Under the pieces are notes generated by a model. It saw only the letters and a list, made by a program, of their open reading frames with translations, searched no databases and was not told the origin of the DNA. Of a stretch of DNA of 64,000 nucleotides, positions 11,533-21,929 are shown piece by piece. The position numbers and the translations under genes are program-made. The stretch is from Dipteris shenzhenensis (lineage: Eukaryota > Polypodiophyta > Polypodiopsida > Gleicheniales). The stretch lies in assembly GCA_047967505.1 (NCBI GenBank), contig CM106538.1. One strand, written 5' to 3'. Within the stretch, counting starts at the first letter, position 1. The number at the start of each line of letters is the position of its first letter.

Positions 11533-12110
11533 TGGATCTCAAACCAAACTCAGCTAACTAAGGTGGCATACTAACTGAGCCACTAACTAGAGTACATAAA
11601 GATAGTTATCATCTAGTTATTATTCATGGGCGGTGTACCAACCACATCTGCAGCTAACAAATCAGTGACATAAATGCACAATGGTCACCCTGGCATATCA
11701 CGAGTGGAGCTCGATATCTCAACAGGACGATCATGGAGATCCTAGAATATAAGAAGGGCATTAGGAGACCCTTACCATATCCAAGTCGGCTCTTTTTGGG
11801 AGTGGGGAGGCATAGCATGGCTAGGAGGCGAGGGTGTGGGACCCCTTGTACTCGGAGCTTCCTATGTGACATGTGGCAACCATGCAACGACTGCCTACAA
11901 TAGATTGTTTTAGGGTCCATAGACAGTATTTAGCTTCACAATTGTAAAGCCAAAAAACCGACTATGGGTAAGGCTCTAGATTAGTGTTTTTCTAAGTTAA
12001 TAGACTCTGATTTTGTGGTGCCATCTCGAGTTCCTTGTTCTTTATACATATTGCAGCTTCTCGTGATTATTGAGCACTTGCATGCAAATTCTACAATCAA
12101 TAACCTAACA
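11533..12110. repeat. LTR-derived non-coding sequence
   Basis: No coding signal is seen. The left part should continue the older LTR interrupted at 6054. The right part ends in AACCTAACA just before a forward-strand primer-binding site, so it is probably the 3' edge of another, forward-oriented copia LTR. The border between the two could not be placed. Confidence 0.4.
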
Positions 12111-12111
12111 A

Positions 12112-12815
12112 TGGCATCAGAGCAGTGTTAGAAGGTATCATGGAAGGTGATTTGAGGAGTGTGCAAGATTAGACTGCATGTTAAAGAAATCATATAGAGT
12201 GGTACTGTCCTTCAAATACACAGTTTGGTTCTTCCCTCAAGATGGTCGACGGCCCCACATAGCTTGCAATCAAGTTTGTAGAAGACAAAGAGAGCCAATC
12301 GATTTATTGGTGGCTAAAGCTTGCTTCAGAGCTATTGTAGAAGGTTCCTAAATGATGCAATGGTTAATATAAAGAAGGAGGATTCTGGAGACGCTATTCG
12401 GGGTATGTATGAAGCACTCAAAGGCAATACTAAAGCAAGAATTGTTTGATCCAAAGATGGATGATTGTGAAAATTTGGGAACATTTTTAAATAGAATGCA
12501 ATTGCTCTTGAGGAAGTTACATGAGCTTGGCTCATGAGTCGAAGCTGACGACAACAAGAAGGCAATCCTCTTAAAGAGTTTACCATCAAAATTTAGTGAA
12601 ACTACATGGGTGTTACATTTGGATGAAGATGCTGACTATCTTGATTGTGTTGGTCTTCTTCTTAAGGAGAGATGATCTACTGTAATCATTTGGAGACAGT
12701 TCATTCACAGCAAAAGAAAATAAGCGATCAACAAGAAAAAGATCAAATCGTCATGTTTGTCATTATTGTGGTCGTGAAGGGCATATTGAAAGGTACTATT
12801 ATATAAGACAAAAAG
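12112..12815 (+). pseudogene. Forward-strand copia leader and gag fragment
   Basis: A primer-binding site variant TGGCATCAGAGC lies at 12112-12123. The following frames, broken by stops, give a gag-like region (ELFDPKMDDCENLGTFLNRM) and a zinc knuckle HVCHYCGREGHIERY (12750-12795), in which the last Cys is replaced by Tyr. The fragment is joined near 12850 to reverse-strand copia sequence. Confidence 0.75.
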
Positions 12816-12849
12816 AATTGTGGTTAATTGAGCTGTGGGAGAAAAAGTA

Positions 12850-13668
12850 TCCTGATAATCAAAACCATGTACCTATGCAAATCCTTTTGCCACGAGCCAA
12901 GCCTTGTACTTATCCAATGTGCCGTTGGACTTGTACTTGGTCTTGTACACCCACTTGGTACCGATTACCTTGCATTTTGGTGGTCGATCCACAAGGTCCC
13001 AAGTGTTGTTCTTCACTATGGAGCCATACACCGATTGCATAGCCTCCATCCACCTATCATCACCCTATGCCTCTTCAAGACAATTGGGTTCATCAGCACG
13101 GATCACCTCTCTCATCAAAGCGTAGTTGACCAAGTGTTCCTGCACCCTTCTTTGCTCCTCTAATCTCTTGGACCGGCGGTGTTCAAATGGTTCCTCCTCA
13201 ATGGCTGGAGGTTCTCTACCGTCCAAAAGCTGCTTTACCCACTTCAGGAATGGCCATTTCCATTGTGATTCCATAGGCTCTTCTTCCTCTTCTTTATCTT
13301 GAATCCTCCCAAGCACTATTGGGGGAGTTCGGTCTACTGTTGGTGGCGGTATTGGATGGATATCCTGGTCTTGGTTGTCTAGGAAGGAAGCATCCTCCTC
13401 CAATTGATGTGGCTGTTCTGAGAAGACCACATCGCGACTTACAATTACCTTCTTGGTAACAGGGTTATAGAGACGGTAACCCTTCGTCTCTTCATTGTAG
13501 CCCAAGAAAATACACTTCCGGCTCTTCGGTTCCCATTAAATTGGTCCTGGTAGCATCAGGGACATGCACAAAACAATCACATCCAAAAACTCTAAAATGT
13601 GCAGTTGAAGGTTTCTTACCAAAAAAGGCTTGCAATGGAGTCATCCCATTCACAACCTTCGTGTAGCA
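12850..13668 (-). pseudogene. Copia integrase C-terminus and RT N-terminus fragment
   Basis: Reverse-strand frames show GKKPSTAHFRVFGCDCFVHV (integrase end), the linker frame at 13065-13505 (GYRLYNPVTKKVIVSRDVVF, then an acidic linker), and the RT start WDLVDRPP...GTKWVYKTKY down to 12860. It begins abruptly at the edge of the GA microsatellite. It covers about the part missing from the deleted element at 14591-18126, but whether it came from that element is unknown. Confidence 0.75.
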
Positions 13669-13771
13669 GCGCGAGAAAGAGAGGAGAGAGTGGGAGCGAG
13701 AGAAAAATAGAGAGAGTGGGGCACACTACTGTGGCAACACGTGAGAGAGAGAGGGAGGGGGGAGTGGGGGA

Positions 13772-13862
<91 letters not shown>

Positions 13863-13959
13863 AGAGAGAGTGGGAGAGCAAGAGAAGAGAGAGAGGCATA
13901 GCGCATGACCGAGAGAGAGAAAAAGAGAGGAGAGAGTGGGAGAGAGAGAGTCTATGGGG

Positions 13960-13994
<35 letters not shown>

Positions 13995-14147
13995 GGGGGG
14001 GGGGGGAGGGGATGAAGCGAGAGAGAGAGAAGAGAGGAGAGTGTGGGAGAGGCGCACTGCCGCGGCAGTGCGAGAGAGAGAGAGAGAGAGGAGAGAGTGG
14101 GGGGAGAGAGAGAGATAGAGAGCAGAGAGAGGAGAGAAAGAGAGGGG

Positions 14148-14236
<89 letters not shown>

Positions 14237-14271
14237 GAGTGTGGGAGAGGCGCATTGCCATGACAATGCAC

Positions 14272-14344
<73 letters not shown>

Positions 14345-14453
14345 AGGGAGCACGAGAAAGAGAGGAGAGAGTGGGAGGGAGAGAAAAAGAGAGAGAGAGA
14401 GAGGGAGAGAGAGAGAGAGAGGGGCGAGAGAGGGGAGAGAGAGAGAGAGAGAC

Positions 14454-14546
<93 letters not shown>

Positions 14547-14590
14547 GGAGAGGAATGCAGCGAGAAAGTAGGCGATGCAATAGAGAGAAA
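13669..14590. repeat. Long (GA)n microsatellite with embedded palindromes
   Basis: About 920 bp of mostly GA dinucleotides broken by short islands. Three islands share a pattern of GTGGGAGAGG-like sequence followed by a dyad: 13710-13745, 14041-14072 and 14240-14272. The apparent Ser/Leu or Arg/Glu ORFs in this tract are artefacts of the repeat. The array resumes at 18127 after a copia insertion. Confidence 0.95.
14053..14072. repeat. Perfect 20-bp palindrome inside GA array
   Basis: CGCACTGCCGCGGCAGTGCG is self-complementary over its full length. A diverged version at 14252-14269 keeps the outer arms GCATTG and CAATGC, but its centre differs by C-to-T and G-to-A changes. Confidence 0.9.
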
Positions 14591-14762
14591 TGAGAGTGCT
14601 CTCAATGGAAGCAAGAACGGAATAGGGAGAGAGAGAAACAGAGAGCCACACAAGTTTGGTGGGTGCAGAACCACCCTAATCTTCTTTTTCATTCATTTAT
14701 ATATATGTGTTTGAGTATTGTACATAACCGGGGTTAAGGCACAGTGACCTTTAACCCCCACA
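14591..14762 (-). repeat. 3' LTR of deleted copia
   Basis: 172 bp, TGAGAGTGC...CCCACA on the plus strand. It is followed by the complement of a purine tract (14763-14770). It matches 17955-18126 with about two differences visible. Confidence 0.93.
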
Positions 14763-14815
14763 ACCTCCCACTTAAAGGACAATGTGCCTTTAAGAGAGAA
14801 CAACTAGTGAGCATA

Positions 14816-15880
14816 CTATCCAATGCCCATCAATACATGACAATACTCAAACTGCTGACTAGGTAGACTCTTCGTCAGGATATCTGCAGGGTTATCATCT
14901 GTATGAACCTTGACAAGCTCTATGCGCTTGTCCTCAAGTACCTCCCTGATGAAATGGTACCTGACCTCAATGTGTTTGGTGTTTGCATGAAAGTCCGGAT
15001 TCCGTGCTAGCTGAATAGCACTCATGGAATCACTATGCAATGTCGGTACACCTATATGAATCCCCAAATCTCCCACTAGCCGATCAAGCCATATAGCCTC
15101 CTTGCAACCCTCTGTGACTGCAACATACTCAGCCTCTGTGGTAGACAAAGCAACGCACTTCTGTGCGCGAGACATCCACGACACTGCACCACCTGCAAAG
15201 GTCTCCTACTATCCACATGCCCTGCATAGTCTGAATCTGTGTACCCAAGTACATGCATGTCTCCTTTACCAAAGCAGATGCACATCTCCTTGGTACCCTT
15301 CATGTACCTCATGATGCACTTAACTGCCTCCCAATGCCTCTTTCCTAGATTAGCCACATACCAACTAACAACTCCCACTGCAAATGCAATGTCTGGTCTA
15401 GTAGCTATCATAGCATACATAAGACTCCCAACTACTGATGCATAAGGAACCTTGGCCATCATGGCCCCCTCCTCATCTAATTTGGGACTATCTGTATGAC
15501 TCAGTTTCACATATGGAGGCAATGGAGTACTCACTGCCTTCCCCCCCTCCATATTGAAACGCTGCAATACTTTTGTAACATACTCTTTTTGTGAAAGCCA
15601 AAGGAGTTTCCTACTCTGATCATGCGTGATGCGCATACCAAGAATATGACCTGCAAGTCCCAAATCCTTCATATAAAAGGCCTCATGCAACTTGGCCTTT
15701 AAAGCATCTAGCTCATAAGTATTCTTGCTAGCCAATAGCATATCATCCACATATAGTGCCAAGATTATCAGGCTATTATCCTTAGCCCTTTTAGTGTAGA
15801 GGAAGTGATCAATTTCACTCCTCCTAAAATCCTAAGACCAAATGAAAGCATCAAACTTCTGATACCATTCTCTAGGCGCT
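14816..15880 (-). pseudogene. Copia RT C-terminal half and RNase H
   Basis: Reverse-strand frames give QAPREWYQKFDAF (about 15850-15885), the RT catalytic block ALYVDDMLLASKN (about 15725-15762), DLGLAGHILGMRI, and RNase H (CVALSTTEAEYVAVTEGCKE, DFHANTKHIEVRYHFIREV, ending near 14816). A frameshift lies near 15185. The upstream RT fingers and the whole integrase are absent. Confidence 0.88.
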
Positions 15881-15889
15881 TGCTTAAGA

Positions 15890-17086
15890 CTACAAAGTCC
15901 CACACTTCGCACCCCTGGCCAAAAGCATAGAGCCCTTTTGAATTTTCCAACTTTGAAAGCCAAAAGTTGTGTGAAAACTAGCATCATCTAGCTGACCCAC
16001 TGAAATAAGACTCTTGGTCAGCTTAGGCACATGTCTCACATGTTTCAAAACAAATGCAGACCCATTTGCAAAAGAAAACTTTATGCCACCTGCTCCCACT
16101 ATGTCACATGCATAGTCATTTCCAAGATGCACACAACTTGTCTTTCCACTGTCATAAGTGGAGAACCATTCCCTATGGGAAGTAACATGGAATGAAGCAC
16201 CAGAATCCAAAATCCAATCCTGGGAATATGCATCATCTGAAGTGGTAAGCAACTCTGCAGATAAACTAGACATGAAGAGAACATCATTGTCACTATCACG
16301 TGTGACTGCATTGATCTCCTCGGTCTTCACTTTTTCTTCACACGTGACTGCATTGATCTCCTCGGTCTTCACTTTTCCTTTGTCCTCCCTTGGACTCTCT
16401 TCCTTTTGATTTGCACCCCAATTTGCATTCTTTTTCTTATCCTTTTGCTCTCTTTTTAGCTTGTAGCAATCCTTTTTCATATGGCCCTTCTTGCCACAAT
16501 GGTAACACTCAATGTTCCGTGCCCTGGATTTGCTACGAGAATTCCCTCTTTCTTGGGACTTCCCCCTGAACAGTGATCTGCCCCTTTGCACATTTAAGGC
16601 TGCATCCTGCTTGTTGCCATCCATAGACTTCCGTCTAATCTCCTCGGCCAACAAGCTACCCACAACATCATCAAATTTTAGTACTTCACCAGGTGCAGAG
16701 TTACTAACAGCTGTACGGAAGGTATCCCATGAGGATGGCAATGAACATAAGAGAAATATTGCCTAAGTCTCCGCATCAAAATTCATTTTCTGAGCCTGAA
16801 GCTGGCTAAAAATAATATTGAATATATTCAAGTGAGAAGTAATGGAGACCCCTTCCTTCATCTGCAGCTCAAACAACCTCTTCATGAGGTAAACTTTATT
16901 AGAGGCAGTTTCCTTCTCATAAGTGGCACACAGTTTCTTCCACAAATCTTCCGTAGTCTGCTCATTTACTACTGTGAAATAAACTGACTCTGCAAGATGA
17001 AGTCTAATAGTAGACTTTGCTAATGCATCTAACTCATTCCAATCATCCTCAAACATATTTGCAGGCTTAGCTTCAATCCCTGCCAA
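15890..17086 (-). pseudogene. Copia gag and protease
   Basis: Two frames, 16763-17086 and 15890-16741, are separated by a single stop. They encode the UBN2 gag (VNEQTTEDLWKKLCATYEKE), a basic stretch, a zinc knuckle CYHCGKKGHMKKDC, an acidic segment in which a short KTEEINAVT motif is repeated, and the protease motif WILDSGASFHVTSHREW. The frame ends GAKCGTL, where the large deletion joins it to RT. Confidence 0.9.
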
Positions 17087-17954
17087 GGGTTTAATCTACT
17101 TCTTTTGAATAAGCACATCTCTTATCTGTTCTTTCCACAAAGAAAAGTTTGTCCCATCAAACTTTTTAATGCTGAAAAACTCCTTTTCAGACATGGAAGA
17201 GGATGCCATGATGCAAATGAAACAAAATCCCAAATGCTAGTGCCTGCAAGAGAGAATCACACCAAATACCAGGTGCACCCAAATGTGTATGCCACAATAA
17301 AGTGAAATATCACCAAAATTCAAAGCTCAAAGCATCAAAAGATGCATCTGACTCATGTGCATATACTATGCATCCATATGAGCAAATCTGGCCCAAAAGA
17401 AAATGCCAATAAGTGCCAAATGACTCAAGCATAAACACTGTCCACTGGCATATGCATCAATAATGTCTCATCCGAGCAACATAGAAGTTTTAGGACCTCC
17501 TGAGTCTACCAGAACTAACAGATCTGCAAATGGTTGCTCCAAACTTGAGTTCCAATACTCGGGCAAAAAACGCAGGAACTGACACAGTGAGTCAGAAATC
17601 CAATGAAATGATCCCAGATTCAAGAATAAAGGTGTTTCCAAGCTCCTAAAGTTAAGTGGACACCAAAAGCAAGCAATAGTTGCCTCTACAAGTCAATACG
17701 GAGTCTCTGTCATCGAACGGAACAGGGAAAAGCTCAAAAAAACGACTTTCTTTGAAAGCTCTTAACAGGCTCTCAAAACCACTTCGCAAAGCCAAAGTGA
17801 CCTTTCCAAAGGTTCCTCTAAGGTCTCTGCACACTCGGATGCAAGTAAAGTCACCCACAATGCTTCCCACAGAGCTTCTCCTTCCTCCCATAGAGCTGCT
17901 GAGCTTCCAGCATTCACGCATGCTCAACTAGATCACTCGGGCTCTGATACCAGT

Positions 17955-18126
17955 TGAGAGTGCTCTCAACGGAAGCAAGAACGGAATAGGGAGAGAGAGA
18001 AACAGAGAGCCACACAAGTTTGGTGGGTGTAGAACCACCCTAATCTTCTTTTTCATTCATTTATATATATGTGTTTGAGTATTGTACATAACCGGGGTTA
18101 AGGCACAGTGACCTTTAACCCCCACA
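17955..18126 (-). repeat. 5' LTR of deleted copia
   Basis: 172 bp, next to the primer-binding site at 17941-17952. The stretch 17100-17940 between gag and the primer-binding site is leader sequence with no coding signal that I trust. Confidence 0.93.
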
Positions 18127-18242
18127 AGAAAACAAGAGGGGAGAGAGAGAGAGAGAGAGAGGGAAAATGAAGAGGAGGGGAGAGAGTAAATAAAGATGAG
18201 AGGAAACGGTAAGGAGAGGGGAGAGGAGAGGAAATAAAAAGG

Positions 18243-18294
<52 letters not shown>

Positions 18295-18545
18295 AAAAAG
18301 AGAGGGAGAGGACAGACGAGAGAGAGAGAAGCATACTAGTATGAGAGAGAGAGAGAGAAGAAGAGGAAGAGAGGAGATGAGAGAGATTGACAAGAGATGA
18401 AAAGAGAGAGAAGTATACTAGCATGAGAGAGAGAGAGAGAGAAGAAGAGGAAGAGAGGAGATGAGAGAGATTGACGAGAGATGAAAATTTAGAGAGGGAG
18501 GGAGCAAGAGAAAATACGAGAGAGAGAGATAGAGAGAGTAAGAAT
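18127..18545. repeat. Continuation of the GA-rich array
   Basis: GA-rich repeat including a roughly 70-bp unit (GAAGAAGAGGAAGAGAGGAG followed by ATGAGAGAGATTGACRAGAG) present at about 18350 and 18425. It joins the array ending at 14590 if the copia insertion is removed. Confidence 0.9.
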
Positions 18546-18689
18546 GAAAGAGTGTGACTCTTAGAGATAGAAAGTCTTAGCAATGAGGAGGAGAAATGAG
18601 TGGGCGACGATGGAGCGATAAAGGAGAGATGTTTTGATGAAAGAATTTGGGAGCTACGATCAATGAGGGATATTAGAGGAGAGATAGTG

Positions 18690-19010
18690 AAGGAGAATGT
18701 AAACGTGTGGAAACTTGCAAACAAAACTATCTACCTTGGGGTGTAATTTAGTCAAAACTTAAACAAACAAAACTATAAACCTAAGTTGGTGTTTGAAAAG
18801 AGAAACGTGTGGAAGCTTGAATTTCAAATTTCTCGCCTTTTTTTAAACTATGAATCCTTGTGTTTGAAAAGACAAACGTGTGGAAACTTGAAAATTGTGT
18901 GAAAAGACAACCTTGTGTTTGAAAAGACAAACATGTGGAAACTTGAAAAGTGTGAAAAGACAAACATGTGCTAAAAGGAAAACTTGTGGAAACTTGAATT
19001 TTAAATTTTC
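18690..19010. repeat. Degenerate minisatellite (ACAAACGTGTGGAAACTTGAA units)
   Basis: At least six imperfect copies of a 25-35-bp unit containing GACAAACRTGTGG and AAACTTGAA. No coding capacity. Nothing gene-like is visible from 18546 to 18690. Confidence 0.75.
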
Positions 19011-19460
19011 TTTTTTTTTTAAATTTCAAATGAGTTTCACTTTCATTTTCAATTTACTAGTTTAATTTCTCAATTAAAAATTTTGAAACATAGTAGAAAA
19101 AAATGCATTTTGTGTTGGAATATAAAAAGTATAATTTTAATTTTATCACATTTTTGAAAATTTTAAAAGTAGTTTAACTTACATTCGTATATTATTATTT
19201 TAATTTATTTCCTTTTAGGAAGAATTAATATATTCCTCTAGGTAAATAATAATTTTTTATTTTTAAGTCATATTTTCTTAATTTTATGTTTAATTTTTTA
19301 TTTTTTTTCATAAACTTTAAGTTAAATTAAATTTATTTATATTTTCAATTTTGTGATTTTAAACTAATAAGAATTTACTTTGTCAAAATTTAAACTTCTT
19401 ATGATTGTGAATTTTAAATTCTTATTGTTTTTAAGTTAAATTAATTTGAATTAAAAAAGA
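19011..19460. other. Very AT-rich spacer
   Basis: About 450 bp of AT-dominated sequence with T and A runs and no open frame of note. It borders the telomere-like array. Confidence 0.8.
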
Positions 19461-19880
19461 GTTTAGGGGTTTGGGTTTAAGGTTTGGGGACTAGGGGTTT
19501 AGGGTTTGGGAGTTAGGGCTTAGAGTTTGGGGTTAGGGGTTTACGATCTAGGGTTTGGGTTTAGGGCGTTAGTATTTAGGGGTTAGGGTTTAGGGTTTAG
19601 GGTTTAGGTTTTGGGGTTTAGGGCTTAGGATTAGGGTTCAAGGTTTAGGGTTTAGGGTTTGGGGTTTAGGGTTTAGGGTTTATGGGTTAGGGTTTAGGGT
19701 TTAGGAGTTTGGGTTTAGAATTTAGGGTTTGGGGGTTTAGGTTTAGGGTTTAGGGTTTTGAGGTTTGGGTTTAGGGGTTAGGGTTTAGGGTTTGGGGGTT
19801 AGGTTTTAGGGTTTAGTGGTTAGGGTTTAGGGTTTAGGAGTTTAGGGCTTAGGGTTTAGGGTTTGGGATTCGGCTTTAGG
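19461..19880. repeat. Interstitial telomere-like array (TTTAGGG)n
   Basis: About 420 bp made of TTTAGGG heptamers and single-base variants (TTTGGGG, TTAGGGC, TTTAGGA). The plant telomere repeat is TTTAGGG. The array is degenerate and flanked by unrelated sequence, so it is interstitial and not a chromosome end. Confidence 0.92.
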
Positions 19881-20980
19881 AATGCTTCAACGCCGCCTGA
19901 TGGAATTTGCCATATGGATAGTTCGTACTCCAAGCTGCTGTCCTAAGGACCGGCTTCCATCACACGATAAGTTGTTCACTCTCGTCACCCCTGCGTGATC
20001 ATTTTTTGCTTACCGCGATCATCATACAAAAATCTTCGATGCCTCTCTTCCGTCCATGCACAGGCTATTACTCCCCAGGTGCTTCCAAAAGCCTGTCAAA
20101 CCATGCATGTAGCCTTGAAATTTTTAGTAGGTGCCACATGGCACCTACATTTCATTTTCCCCCATGCCTCTAGTGGGGCATTTTTAAGACCAAACCAATG
20201 GTCTAACTTAAATCCTAAGGGTCCTTTTCCCCTTTCTTGGACCAAGCCACAAATTCACCCTCTAAGGTCTTAATTCCTAGGGGCCCTATCCAAAAAGGAA
20301 AAATGCTGAATTTTTTGTGCTCTACGCTTCGTTACATCTTGCACACATTTTTGCACAAGTATCACACACTTTTGCAACTCAATGACAAATCCACTTCTTG
20401 CATGCACATCAGCCTCTACATCGACACATCTAACCTAGCACCTAAAACAAACAAACAAAAGTAATTATTTGCTATTTTTCCATCACTCAATGTTTGGTCT
20501 AGATCTAGATCATAGTACATTAGATCATCTATATCGGAGAGAACTCCAAAGCAGCCAATCGAAGACATGCCCAAAAATTCCTTTAAACTAGTTTCTACGC
20601 AAAGTCTATCCGTTTGGTCACATGCGGTTCACATCATTACATTCCTGAAACTCGACGTTCCACAATTCAATGAGTAGACTTTAGAGTTTTCAAAGGAATT
20701 GGTTGATTGATTGAAGGGAAGATTGCACATGATTTGATTTTACACACACCTGCCATCATTGTAAAGACTATTTGGCTATTTTCCAGCATTGTGCACATCA
20801 TTTAAACCTTGCAAAGCATCTTGAATATTCCCAGGATCGTTTGCCACAAGCCTTGTAATAGATTGGATTATATATTGTAGTTCCATCTTCACCAATAGTT
20901 CAAACTTCAGTTGATATAGATAGTGTTTTGCAATTGATTTGGACAGTGATTTCACAAGCACTTTAAGTACATTTCTTGCA
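19881..20980. other. Spacer without recognisable gene
   Basis: Short frames at 19995-20273 and 20237-20464 have no motif I recognise. Proximity to the gag at 20983 suggests that the right part is its leader or LTR, but no terminal repeat pair was found. Confidence 0.4.
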
Positions 20981-20982
20981 CC

Positions 20983-21925
20983 ATGTCTACCACTAGCAAC
21001 CTCAATTTGGAGGCATCAACTAAGCTAGACAACTCCAACTATGACACATGGAAACACTGAATGGAGACCATTCTTGTACTTTAAGACAAATGGGAGTATG
21101 TTGATGGGTCTACACCTAGACCATTGGATGATCCAACCAACAATAGCTCCACTCCCATTGTTGCTATAGCACCAGGAGCGGGATCTACAGCTACACCACT
21201 AGTGTCCACACCTGTAGTAGATCTTGCCATTGTTGAAGCACAGGAAGAATGGGACAAGAAAGACAAATATGCATATCATTTGATCAAGCAGAATGTGCAA
21301 GATGTCATGCTAGGACAAATCAACACATTGAAGACATCAAAAGAAGCATGGGATATGTTCGTAGCTCTTTATGAGTCTATAAACCATTACAAGATTCTCA
21401 CACTGACAAACCAAATCGACCAGAGTTTTTACATAGAAATGAAAATGGGCATGATTATGTACTCAAAATTAAGGATTACAACATTCAACTCATAGTAGCA
21501 AGAGAGACTATGAATCCTACAGATATGGTTCAAGTCATCCTAAAAGGACTAGGAGTGGGATACAAGAACCTAGTCCAGAGTATTGCCATTTAATGGAAAA
21601 TTCCAACACTGGAAGAGCTACGGTCAGTTTTACTTAGTGAACAACTCAAGACTCAATACATTCACGCACACAAAGGTTATTCCAATGATCAAGCATTTAT
21701 AGCTTTAGATAGAAGGAGAGCTAGAGGTAGCTGATCATTTCAGCAAAGTGGTCATCAGCAGCAATGAAGTCATCATCAAAGTCAGCATCAGCATTATCCT
21801 CAATAGCATCAACATCAGCAACCAATAGGAAATCATTCCAATAGAGGAAGATTCCAAGGATAAGGGAATGCATTCACCAATGTGTCAAACATTTAGTGCA
21901 ACTATTGTCATAAGTTTGGATCGGC
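20983..21925 (+). pseudogene. Ty1/copia gag, broken
   Basis: Begins MSTTSNLNLEASTKLDNSNY with the copia gag WK/WE block. It runs through EAWDMFVALYESINHYKILT, VILKGLGVGYKNLV and a Gln/His-rich tail to the start of a zinc knuckle, CNYCHKFG, at about 21898-21921. In-frame stops and one frameshift (about 21440-21460) break it. It is truncated mid-knuckle at the junction with reverse-strand gypsy sequence. Confidence 0.82.
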
Positions 21926-21929
21926 TCCT

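Larger units (their letters stand above)
14591..18126 (-). mobile_element. Internally deleted Ty1/copia element, AGAAA target duplication
   Basis: A 3,536-bp element with 172-bp LTRs at 14591-14762 and 17955-18126, differing by only a few bases. It has AGAAA on both sides and a perfect reverse-strand primer-binding site TGGTATCAGAGC at 17941-17952. It keeps gag, protease, the C-terminal half of RT and RNase H, but integrase and the N-terminal half of RT are missing around 15890. It inserted into the GA array, which continues on both sides. Confidence 0.95.

Noticed and set aside
13599-14714. Long Ser/Leu-rich and Arg/Glu-rich reading frames
   Set aside because: They are translations of a GA/CT dinucleotide repeat, open in many frames at once, without codon bias, domain or start context.
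18098-18724. Ser/Leu-rich reverse frame of 208 codons
   Set aside because: Another product of the GA-rich array.
19461-19880. True chromosome end
   Set aside because: The heptamers are degenerate, and unrelated sequence follows on both sides.
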